9,915 nucleotides of DNA from Acidobacteriota bacterium (GTDB taxonomy: Bacteria; Acidobacteriota; Thermoanaerobaculia; Multivoradales; UBA5704), in contig QHVW01000193.1 in NCBI GenBank assembly GCA_003223675.1, positions 1-9,915 on the forward strand, read 5' to 3'. The notes beneath the pieces were generated by a model. The model ran no database searches, was not told the origin of the DNA, and saw only the letters and a list, made by a program, of their open reading frames with translations. Both the position numbers and the translations under genes were made by a program. Of the stretch, positions 1 through 6,258 are shown in pieces (the stretch's first letter is position 1; each line of letters opens with the position of its first letter).

Positions 1-1041
1 CAGTGCGAGGGGTGGCTCGAAGGCTACCTGCTCACCGGCCGCCACGGCATCTTCTCCTGCTACGAGGCGTTCATCCACATCATCGACTCGATGTTCAACC
101 AGCACGCCAAGTGGCTGAAGACGATCCGCGAGATCCCCTGGCGCCTGCCCATCGCCTCGCTCAACTACATGCTGACCTCCCACGTCTGGCGGCAGGACCA
201 CAACGGCTTCAGCCACCAGGACCCGGGGTTCATCGATCACGTGGTCAACAAGAAGGCCGAGGTGGTGCGCGTCTATCTGCCGCCGGACGCCAACTGCCTT
301 CTCTCGGTGACCGATCACTGCCTGCGCAGCCGCAACTACGTCAACGTCATCGTCTGCGGCAAGCAGCCGGCCCCGCAGTGGCTGGACATGGACCGGGCCG
401 TCAAGCACTGCACGGCCGGCGTCGGCATCTGGGAGTGGGCCAGCAACGACCGCGGGGAGGAGCCCGACGTGGTGATGGCCTGCGCCGGCGACGTCCCCAC
501 GCTGGAGATCCTGGCCGCCGTCGACCTCCTGCGGCGCGAGCTCCCGGAGCTCAAGATCCGCGTCGTCAACGTCGTCGACCTGATGACCCTGCAGCCCCGG
601 AGCGAGCACCCGCACGGCCTGCCGGACAAAGAGTTCGACATGCTCTTCACCCGCGACAAGCCGGTCATCTTCGCCTTCCACGGCTACCCCTGGCTGGTCC
701 ACCGCCTCACCTACCGGCGGACCAACCACGACAACTTCCACGTCCGCGGCTATAAAGAGGAAGGCACCACCACCACCCCCTTCGACATGGTGGTGCGCAA
801 CGACCTCGACCGCTTCCACCTCGTGCAGGACGTGATCGACCGCCTCCCCCAGCTCGGCGCCCGCGCCGCCTACGTCCGCCAGATGACGCGCGACAAGCTG
901 ATCGAGCACCGCGCCTACATCGAGGAGCACGGCGAGGACATGCCGGAGGTCCGCGACTGGAGCTGGAAAGGCAAGGGAGCGCCGGCGCAGGGAGGCAAGG
1001 AGACCAGTAACGACGCGGCGGGGACGGCGGGGGATCAGTAG
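1..1041 (+). CDS. xfp: Phosphoketolase (xylulose-5-phosphate/fructose-6-phosphate), C-terminal part
   Basis: The reading frame is open from the first base and ends at TAG (1039-1041), giving 346 residues. The family uses thiamine diphosphate and phosphate to cleave xylulose 5-phosphate, and often fructose 6-phosphate, into acetyl phosphate plus an aldose phosphate in the cytoplasm. Family members are roughly 800 residues, so this is the C-terminal two fifths; the cofactor-binding N-terminal domain lies outside the window. Recognisable stretches include GRHGIFSCYEAF near the start, WRQDHNGFSHQDPG, YLPPDANCLLS, FAFHGYPWLVHRL and the late GYKEEGTTTTPFDM; these are very characteristic of phosphoketolases and the C-terminal domain looks intact. 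The last 22 or so residues are a polar, low-complexity tail. The methionine at 91 is internal, since matching family sequence continues upstream of it. The next gene converges on it. Family identity is firm; sugar preference cannot be read from this part. Confidence 0.95.
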   Translation, partial: QCEGWLEGYLLTGRHGIFSCYEAFIHIIDSMFNQHAKWLKTIREIPWRLPIASLNYMLTSHVWRQDHNGFSHQDPGFIDHVVNKKAEVVRVYLPPDANCLLSVTDHCLRSRNYVNVIVCGKQPAPQWLDMDRAVKHCTAGVGIWEWASNDRGEEPDVVMACAGDVPTLEILAAVDLLRRELPELKIRVVNVVDLMTLQPRSEHPHGLPDKEFDMLFTRDKPVIFAFHGYPWLVHRLTYRRTNHDNFHVRGYKEEGTTTTPFDMVVRNDLDRFHLVQDVIDRLPQLGARAAYVRQMTRDKLIEHRAYIEEHGEDMPEVRDWSWKGKGAPAQGGKETSNDAAGTAGDQ

Positions 1042-1042
1042 G

Positions 1043-1102
1043 CCCTCATCACCCCGGCCCTCTTCTCCCGGCCCTCCTCCCTCCCTTCCGGGGAGAAGAG
1101 GG
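1043..1102 (+). repeat. GC-rich palindromic repeat, copy A (possible terminator)
   Basis: This 60-base element starts two bases after the phosphoketolase stop codon. Its 3' half carries a perfect 12-base inverted repeat, CCCTCTTCTCCC (1058-1069) and GGGAGAAGAGGG (1091-1102), with a 21-base loop. It aligns without gaps to the reverse complement of 1128-1187: both begin CCCTCA, have a pyrimidine-rich left arm, a CCCTCC-rich loop and a right arm starting GGGGAGA. As RNA it could form a hairpin that ends the upstream transcript, but no U-tract follows, so intrinsic termination is uncertain. It resembles the dispersed pyrimidine-rich intergenic repeats known from several GC-rich genomes. Confidence 0.7.
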
Positions 1103-1113
1103 AGAAAGTCAGC

Positions 1114-2439
1114 TCAGCTGCCTGGAGCCCCTCTCTCCCCGGCAGGGGTGGGTGGAGGGATGGGAGAGAGGGGTTGGGGAGTGAGGGTTTCCCCCCTCCA
1201 GGCGGCCCAGATCCAGATCAGGCCGCTGACGCCGAAGGCCACGGGGAGGATCAGCAGGGCGCGGCCCAGCGAGGAGTGGTCGGAGACGAGGCCGATCAGC
1301 GGCGGCGAGGGGACGTCCCCCAGCAGGTGGATGGCGAGGATCGACAGCGCCACCGCCATGGCCCGGCGCTCGGGCTCGACCACGTTGATGATCGCCGAGT
1401 TGACGGGACCGGTCGAGAAGAAGATCAGGACCTCGGCGATCACAATGGCCGTCATGTAGGCGCCGCGGCCGTGGGCGGTGAAGGCCATCCAGGCGAAGGG
1501 GACGGCGGCGAGCGCGCTCACTCCCGAGACCCAGAGATAGGACTCCCGGAAGCGGGGGAGCAGGCGGTCCCCCAGCCAGCCGCCCGCGAAGGTGCCGACG
1601 AAGCCCGTCACCACCACGATGGCCCCGAACTGCACCGTGGCGTCGGTGTGCGTCAGCCCCCGCTCGCGCTCCAGGAAGGCCGGGGTCCAGAAGGCCAGCG
1701 CGCCGAGCGCGAAGGTGTAGGCGGCGTAGCCGAGGACGGTCAGGGTGTAGGGGACGTTGCGGAGCAGGGCGGCGTAGGCGGCGAGCGCCTGCCGGCCCAG
1801 CGCCACCCCATGCCCGGCGGCGTGGGCCACCCCACCCTCCTGGGCGCCGCGCGGCGGGTCGAAGAGGCGCGAGGTGAGCCAGGCGAGCAGCAGGCCGGGG
1901 ACGCCGGCCACGAAGAAGGCGGCCCGCCACCCCAGGCGGCTGTCGACGAACCCGCCCAGCATGTAGCCGGCGGCCGAGCCGATGGGGATGGCGGCGGAGA
2001 AGACGGCGAACACCCGGCCGCGCTGCTCGACGGGGAAGTAGTCGGCCAGCAGGGCCGGCGACACCGTGCCGTAGGCCGCCTCCCCCACCCCCACCGTGGA
2101 ACGCGCCAGGAACAGGCTGGCGAACCCTCGCGCGAAGCCGCCCAGGGCGGTGGCCACGCTCCAGATGGCCACGCCGGCCGCGATCAGCGGCGGGCGCCGG
2201 CCCCGGTCACCGAGCGCGCCGAAGACGGGCGAGGTCAGCATGTAGACCAGGATGAAGCCGGTGGCGAGCGCTCCGAGCTCGGTGTCCGAGAGGCCGAGCC
2301 CCTCCGGGAAGGGGCGCTTCAGGCTCTCGACGACCGCGGCGAGGATGAAGCGGTCGAGGTAGTTGAACAGGTTGACGAAGGTGAGGACGAAGAGCCCCCA
2401 GCGGGCGATGCGGACCGGATCGGCAGGTCGGTTGGGCAT
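1114..2439 (-). CDS. Spinster-like MFS transporter
   Basis: A 441-residue major facilitator protein with about 12 hydrophobic segments, predicted in the inner membrane. Features matching the Spinster (Spns) subfamily are NYLDRF in TM1 (D29-R30), motif A GALGDRGRR (74-82), RSTVGVGEAAYGTVSPALLADYFP (113-136, with E120), the IPIGSAAGY segment, and GPVNSAIINVVEPERRAMA followed by HLLGDVPSPPLIGLVSD in the second half. Animal Spns proteins export sphingosine 1-phosphate or lysophospholipids; bacterial substrates are mostly unknown, so the substrate here is open. Residues from about 418 to the end are encoded by a repeat and form a proline-rich tail unlike the family. The ATG at 2439 has no Shine-Dalgarno sequence and lies next to a long hairpin; no better in-frame start is visible. 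It is the last of three co-directional genes. Confidence 0.88.
   Translation of the reverse strand: MPNRPADPVRIARWGLFVLTFVNLFNYLDRFILAAVVESLKRPFPEGLGLSDTELGALATGFILVYMLTSPVFGALGDRGRRPPLIAAGVAIWSVATALGGFARGFASLFLARSTVGVGEAAYGTVSPALLADYFPVEQRGRVFAVFSAAIPIGSAAGYMLGGFVDSRLGWRAAFFVAGVPGLLLAWLTSRLFDPPRGAQEGGVAHAAGHGVALGRQALAAYAALLRNVPYTLTVLGYAAYTFALGALAFWTPAFLERERGLTHTDATVQFGAIVVVTGFVGTFAGGWLGDRLLPRFRESYLWVSGVSALAAVPFAWMAFTAHGRGAYMTAIVIAEVLIFFSTGPVNSAIINVVEPERRAMAVALSILAIHLLGDVPSPPLIGLVSDHSSLGRALLILPVAFGVSGLIWIWAAWRGETLTPQPLSPIPPPTPAGERGAPGS
1128..1187 (-). repeat. GC-rich palindromic repeat, copy B, inside the MFS gene 3' end
   Basis: This is the second 60-base copy, oriented opposite to copy A. 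It has a perfect 12-base inverted repeat (1128-1139 and 1162-1173, arms of the CCCCTCTCTCCC type) around a 22-base loop. It lies wholly inside the transporter reading frame and encodes residues 419-438, read as LTPQPLSPIPPPTPAGERG. That peptide is typical of an intergenic repeat being translated and not of any membrane transporter. The 25-base spacer between copies A and B (1103-1127) contains AGCTCAGCT and the transporter stop codon. Confidence 0.7.
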
Positions 2440-2443
2440 GGTC

Positions 2444-2505
2444 GGCCGGGAGCGCGGTATTGAGGCGATACTGAGGCAGACTCTAAACCGCGCTCCCGCC
2501 GGCCG
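2444..2505 (-). promoter_or_regulatory. Long inverted repeat just upstream of the MFS start
   Basis: GGGAGCGCGGT (2448-2458) pairs perfectly with ACCGCGCTCCC (2487-2497). Beyond a 3-base bulge (2498-2500), GGCC pairs again (2444-2447 with 2501-2504), and possibly one more pair. The 28-base loop contains TGAGGC twice, 11 bases apart (2461-2466 and 2472-2477). In the transporter mRNA the hairpin would end about 4 bases before the ATG. It could limit translation or act as an attenuator. No U-run follows, so a simple terminator of the upstream small gene is less likely. Confidence 0.45.
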
Positions 2506-2519
2506 TCAAACGGGGAGCC

Positions 2520-2822
2520 CTATCCCTTCCCCTTCTTGGGCTTCGGCTCTTTGGCGGCCTTGACGTCGATGGCGGTAGCCGTCATCCGGTACTGGATGGT
2601 GACCGTGGCCCCGACCTTGAGGTCGCCGGTGACCTTGGTCGACGCGTCCCGCGCGATCTCCCAACGGTCGCTCCCCTTCTTGACCACGATCATGTCGGCG
2701 GTCAGCTCGAGCACCGGTCCGGTCACCTGATAGGTCTTCGGCGCCGCCGCGTGCGCGGGCAGGCCGAGCGCTCCGAGAAGAATCGCCACCAGCGCAATGA
2801 GCCCGATCCATTTTCTGGACAT
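2520..2822 (-). CDS. Small secreted protein of unknown function
   Basis: A 100-residue protein with a clear Sec signal peptide: basic MSRK, a hydrophobic core to about residue 21, and a cleavage site after A-H-A (residue 25). The mature part of about 75 residues alternates hydrophobic and polar residues (YQVTGPVLELTADMIVVKKG, then the run containing VTGDLKVGATVTIQY), suggesting a small beta-barrel or OB-like fold similar in style to DUF5666 proteins. It ends in a lysine/proline tail, KEPKPKKGKG. No catalytic motif or cysteine is visible. AAGGAGG lies 8 bases before the ATG, so the start is well supported. It begins 52 bases after the phosphodiesterase stop and ends 80 bases before the transporter start, so it may be co-transcribed with both. 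It is real by signal peptide and ribosome binding site; the function is not recognised. Confidence 0.8.
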   Translation of the reverse strand: MSRKWIGLIALVAILLGALGLPAHAAAPKTYQVTGPVLELTADMIVVKKGSDRWEIARDASTKVTGDLKVGATVTIQYRMTATAIDVKAAKEPKPKKGKG

Positions 2823-2830
2823 TTTTTCGC

Positions 2831-2837
2831 CCTCCTT
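2831..2837 (-). promoter_or_regulatory. Ribosome binding site of the small secreted protein
   Basis: The minus strand reads AAGGAGG, followed by 8 bases and then ATG at 2822. It fixes the start of a short gene that could otherwise be doubted. Confidence 0.8.
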
Positions 2838-2874
2838 GGGCCGTATGTAGGTTTGCCCGGCAGAGATTATCTCG

Positions 2875-4245
2875 TCAACCCGGAGGCGGGCACAAACCGC
2901 CGGCCGCCCAGGGCGCGAGACCGGGTTTGCAGAGACAGCTCAGGAAGTCCTTCGGCGTGAGCCCGCTGATGCCGCACCAAAGGGCCTGCCACCGGCAGGG
3001 GTCGCCGCCCTCCTGTGAGCTGGTGGTCGAATACAGGAGCAGGAACCGGCTCCTCGTACCGCTGTCGCTCCCGATGGCGGCCACGACGGATTGCAGCGCG
3101 CCGCGATCATAGGCGCTCTGGCCGTAGGCGCTCTGGAAGCCGTACTCGCGGGCCCACGGCAGGTCCGCGTCCTGGCCCGCTCCCAGGTTGAGGAAATAAG
3201 CCTGGTAATCGAGCAGCGCTCCGGACGACCGCGAATAGGAGAAGACCTGATAGCCGGGATTGTTGCCGAACACCGGGCTCAACCCAGGGGTGACGTGGAC
3301 GAAGCCGCCGGAAGCCGGGAGGAGGAGCTCGTCCATGTGGGAGTGCCCCGCGAAGCTCGCCGTCACCAGCCCGAGATTCGCCGTCTGCGAGAAACCAGAG
3401 GAGTATTGGTCCTTCCACATCGTCTTGACCTGCTTCTGGCTCAGCGTGGAGTAGACATCGACCGCCTGAGGGATGTGGTAGAGCGTCCAGACCTTCTCGC
3501 CATTCGCGGCGGCCTGCTTCAGGACCTCCGCCAGCCAGGCGAGCTCGTCCTGCCCGGGGTCCGCCGGGGCCTGGCCGCAATTCTGGTACTTGGGCGAGAA
3601 GAGGACGGTGTTCAGCACCACCAGCCGGAGCTTGGGAACCGTCGGGTGCGGCACGCTGTAGTAGCCGCCGGCCGGGAAGCTCCGCGCCCAGGTGCCGGCC
3701 TCCGGACCCGGCAGCGGGCGCCAGATTCCGGCCAGGTCGGCGAGGAACGGGCCGCCGGGCTGCTGTATGTAGTCCCCGCAGTCGGAGTCGTTGTTGCCGA
3801 GCGCCGGCAGGACGGGGATGCCCGGAAAGGTGGCCTGGAGGCGGAGCGTCAGGAATTCCAGGGTCTTGCGGACCAAGGCCTTGTCCTGGGGGAATTTGTG
3901 CCGCAGGAAGTCGCCGGAGATCAGCACGAAGTCCGGCTCGGGGGTGCGGCGGCGCAGGGAGGCGAGCGCCGACTTGAGCAGCGGGTAATTGGTGTCCGCG
4001 CCGTAGTTGCTGAGCCGGGTGACCTTGGAGGACTCGAAGATCCGCTGCCACTGCCGGGCGTCCGCCGCCTGAAGCTGGGGCACCAGATCCGGATCGTAGA
4101 GAGGATCGAAGTGGATGTCGGAGAGCACCACGAAGGTGCCCGTGTCCTGCTGCGCGCTGCCGGCTCCCACCGCCAGGAAGGCCGCCAGCAGCGAAAGGGC
4201 GAGGATCGGCAGGAAACGGGTCCGGCAAGGCGGACGATCCGGCAT
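2875..4245 (-). CDS. Secreted acid-sphingomyelinase-like metallophosphodiesterase
   Basis: A 456-residue calcineurin-like phosphoesterase with an N-terminal signal peptide (cleavage likely after G-S-A, residue 31), so exported. Metal-binding motifs appear in order: SDIHFD (42-47, D43 and H45), GDFLRH (111-116), GNND (150-153), YHIP (256-259) and AGHSHMDE (299-306). The SDIHFDPLYD start and a cysteine-containing C-terminus (CRWQALWC, 417-424; CLC, 437-439) resemble acid sphingomyelinase, SMPDL3 and related enzymes, which hydrolyse phosphodiesters or polyphosphates. The usual GNH motif is GNN here, so the residue that normally donates a proton is Asn. Fungal endopolyphosphatases of the same superfamily also have GNND, as I recall, so the substrate could be a lipid headgroup, nucleotide or polyphosphate. 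AGGAGG lies 7 bases before the ATG. It is the first of three co-directional genes and diverges from the rhomboid gene. Confidence 0.87.
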   Translation of the reverse strand: MPDRPPCRTRFLPILALSLLAAFLAVGAGSAQQDTGTFVVLSDIHFDPLYDPDLVPQLQAADARQWQRIFESSKVTRLSNYGADTNYPLLKSALASLRRRTPEPDFVLISGDFLRHKFPQDKALVRKTLEFLTLRLQATFPGIPVLPALGNNDSDCGDYIQQPGGPFLADLAGIWRPLPGPEAGTWARSFPAGGYYSVPHPTVPKLRLVVLNTVLFSPKYQNCGQAPADPGQDELAWLAEVLKQAAANGEKVWTLYHIPQAVDVYSTLSQKQVKTMWKDQYSSGFSQTANLGLVTASFAGHSHMDELLLPASGGFVHVTPGLSPVFGNNPGYQVFSYSRSSGALLDYQAYFLNLGAGQDADLPWAREYGFQSAYGQSAYDRGALQSVVAAIGSDSGTRSRFLLLYSTTSSQEGGDPCRWQALWCGISGLTPKDFLSCLCKPGLAPWAAGGLCPPPG

Positions 4246-4252
4246 GGGCTCT

Positions 4253-4273
4253 CCTCCTGGTTTTTCGCCAGGA
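4253..4273 (-). promoter_or_regulatory. Shine-Dalgarno of the phosphodiesterase, partly in a hairpin
   Basis: On the minus strand AGGAGG (4258-4253) sits 7 bases before the ATG at 4245. TCCTGG (4273-4268) can pair with CCAGGA (4260-4255) across a 7-base A-rich loop, covering four of the six Shine-Dalgarno bases. This 6-bp stem could reduce translation. The site supports the chosen start; the regulatory role is inferred only. Confidence 0.5.
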
Positions 4274-4288
4274 TACTACATCAGCCCC

Positions 4289-4318
4289 TTGCTTGATTTA
4301 CCGCTGGACGGTTAGGAT
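4289..4318 (+). promoter_or_regulatory. Weak candidate promoter for the rhomboid gene
   Basis: TTGCTT (4289-4294) and TAGGAT (4313-4318), 18 bases apart, are partial matches to sigma-70 -35 and -10 boxes, in the 78-base gap between two divergent genes. A transcript starting about 7 bases after the second box would begin near 4325. That would favour the internal ATG at 4357 as the translation start, or a near-leaderless start at 4324. Matches are only partial. Confidence 0.2.
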
Positions 4319-4323
4319 TCTTG

Positions 4324-6216
4324 ATGGTGCCCCCGTTTCACCAGGACCGTTCGAGCATGCCCGATCTCGAGATCCTCGAAGTCCCGGTTTCCCCCTCCCG
4401 GCGGAAGAGCCTTGGATCGTCCATCCTGATGGCCCTCGCAACGATCGCGATCGGTACGTCCATATTTGGTAGCGTGATCGGTCAGGATAGAAGGCCTGAC
4501 GAGATGGGCTGTGTCTACCTCATTGCGGCATCCTTCGCTGCAGCCCTGGGAATCTTTCTCTTCGCCGCCAGCCGAACGAATCCGAGCCCGGGTATCCTGC
4601 GGATCGAACCGGACCAGGTTCGCTGGCGGAGTGGAGTCGAGATCGCGCTGTCATACGGAGATCTCTGGGTCGCTCACAAGGCGGGGCGGGGGCGCCGTGA
4701 GAGGCTTGTGTTGAAAGCGCAGAAGAAAGCGCCGATCGTCATCCAAACCTCTCTCCTTCCTGATGCGCAGGTCGCCGACTCGGTTCTGGAGACGGTGCAC
4801 GACCGGATTCGCCCCTTGCCGGACGGGCCGCAAAGGCTGGAGGCCATGACGGCCCGCCAGGCGGTGGCGGATCGGGTCGCCTCCGGGCGGAAGGCCGTCG
4901 TCTTCACGGTTTCAATCCTCCTCGGGCTGGTCTTCCTGGCCGAGCTCGTGACGGGAGCCCTCAACGATCCCTTCCGTCTATTGGCCTTCGGTGCGGGCTC
5001 GTTCCCGTTGGTAAAGGATGGAGAGCTGTTCCGCCTGGCGACAGCCAACCTCCTCCACGGGAGCGTGATCCACATTTTTTTCAATGTCATGACTCTGTTC
5101 AGCCTCGGCGTATTGCTCGAGCCCCTGCTGGGAGCGGGTCGGTTCCTCACCGTCTTCCTGGTCTCGGCCCTGGCGGGCGCGGCCGCATCCTCCTTCCTGG
5201 GCCACCACGTCTTGGCTCTCGGGGCCTCGACCGGCATTGCGGGCCTGATCGCCGCCTATGCCCTGGTTCTGTGGCGCTGGCCCGACCGACTCTCGAACCC
5301 ACCGACGAGAAACACCTGGATATGGATTGCGTTCGCCTTTCTCCTTCCGGCGCTGACTTTCAAGAACGTTGACAACATGGCACACCTGGGGGGATTCCTT
5401 GCCGGCTTCGTTATGGTTTTTCCGGAGACTCGCAAGGTGGAGCTCGTGGAGCTGGCCGACCGGCGACAGGCCTTGTTCCAGGTTACCGCGGCGGTGCTGG
5501 TGGCCCTCTTCCTGGTGGCCTGTGGAATGGCCATCCGGAAAACGCTCGAGCCCGAGCGCGATCTCGCGGTGGCCTCCATCCTGCTGCGCGATCCCTCGCC
5601 CTCTCCCGGGATGTTGAACAACCTTGCCTGGAAAGTGGCGACAAGCCCGGCCGCTTCCGAGGCACAGCTCACGACGGCTCTGCGCGCCATGGAGCGGGCG
5701 ATCAAGAGCGAGCCAAAAGACGTCGCGTTTCGTGACACCCAGGCGACCGTGCTCTATCGCCTGGGCCGATGGCAGGAGGCTGTCCGGACAGAGTACGACC
5801 TGCTGGCTGCTGAGCGGAAACCTCTCTACATCTCGCACCTGGCGCGCTTCGAGCAGGCCATGATCAGAAGCGACGTCCCGCTCGTCCTGGGCCAGCCTCC
5901 GGGGGTGCTCATCAGCGAGCAGATCGCTCCCGACGGCTCGATTCTCCTCGATATAAGCGATCCTCAACAGCTTTCGGGGGCGATTCTTCACCTCGTGCTC
6001 TCGCGCCAGGGGAAAGCCGTCGCACTCCTCGAGCTTATGATCGGGGCTTCTGAAACCTCGGAGAGCTTCCGTTACGCTCTGCCTGGGGGCTTCTCAGGGC
6101 CCAGACCCGATAAGGTTTTCGTGGCCCTGGTGGATGCGCGAAAGGTCGGCGGGTCTCCCAGCAGGACGTACTGGAAGCTCCAGGAGATCGTGCCGGAGGC
6201 CGCCCGGCTGCCATGA
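4324..6216 (+). CDS. Multidomain rhomboid-family intramembrane serine protease
   Basis: Starting at ATG 4324 this is 630 residues (numbers here use that start). Two hydrophobic segments (about 32-51 and 63-83) are followed by a small beta-rich, PH-like soluble region (about 88-164). The rhomboid core follows: GELFRLATANLLHG (233-246), H250 and N254 in HIFFN, GAST with catalytic S302 (300-303), and H354 in NMAHLGGFLAGF, with a last membrane segment at 383-403. Residues 430-500 look like one or two TPR repeats (LNNLAWKVA, LGRWQEAV), and 515-625 like a beta-sandwich. Rhomboids cut transmembrane substrates inside the membrane. Serine and histidine are both present, so it is probably active, although Thr follows the serine where many rhomboids have Gly. 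AGGA lies 6 bases before ATG 4324; TTG 4321 and ATG 4357 (AGGA 10 bases upstream) are alternatives. Codon use appears less GC-biased than in neighbouring genes. Confidence 0.9.
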   Translation: MVPPFHQDRSSMPDLEILEVPVSPSRRKSLGSSILMALATIAIGTSIFGSVIGQDRRPDEMGCVYLIAASFAAALGIFLFAASRTNPSPGILRIEPDQVRWRSGVEIALSYGDLWVAHKAGRGRRERLVLKAQKKAPIVIQTSLLPDAQVADSVLETVHDRIRPLPDGPQRLEAMTARQAVADRVASGRKAVVFTVSILLGLVFLAELVTGALNDPFRLLAFGAGSFPLVKDGELFRLATANLLHGSVIHIFFNVMTLFSLGVLLEPLLGAGRFLTVFLVSALAGAAASSFLGHHVLALGASTGIAGLIAAYALVLWRWPDRLSNPPTRNTWIWIAFAFLLPALTFKNVDNMAHLGGFLAGFVMVFPETRKVELVELADRRQALFQVTAAVLVALFLVACGMAIRKTLEPERDLAVASILLRDPSPSPGMLNNLAWKVATSPAASEAQLTTALRAMERAIKSEPKDVAFRDTQATVLYRLGRWQEAVRTEYDLLAAERKPLYISHLARFEQAMIRSDVPLVLGQPPGVLISEQIAPDGSILLDISDPQQLSGAILHLVLSRQGKAVALLELMIGASETSESFRYALPGGFSGPRPDKVFVALVDARKVGGSPSRTYWKLQEIVPEAARLP

Positions 6217-6258
6217 GAGGATCGGTTACCTGGAACCTAGCGCCGGCCGGGGCCTGCC

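Noticed and set aside
1174..2463. Long plus-strand reading frame opposite the MFS gene
   Set aside because: Its translation is Gly/Glu/Arg/Pro-rich with no family features, a usual shadow in GC-rich DNA; the minus strand encodes a coherent 12-helix transporter.
2863..2873. GAGAT-T-ATCTC palindrome and a GATAAT hexamer between the phosphodiesterase and small gene
   Set aside because: The arms are only 5 bp and no -35 box lies at proper spacing; too short to call an operator or promoter.
3091..4296. Long plus-strand reading frame opposite the phosphodiesterase
   Set aside because: Low-complexity Arg/Glu/Gly product; the opposite strand has the signal peptide, metal motifs and ribosome binding site.
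4321..4323. TTG as the rhomboid start
   Set aside because: An ATG follows immediately with better spacing to AGGA; the difference is one residue.
6217..6258. Possible terminator between convergent rhomboid and permease genes
   Set aside because: Only a short CCGGCCGG palindrome and imperfect pairing are present, with no U-tract.
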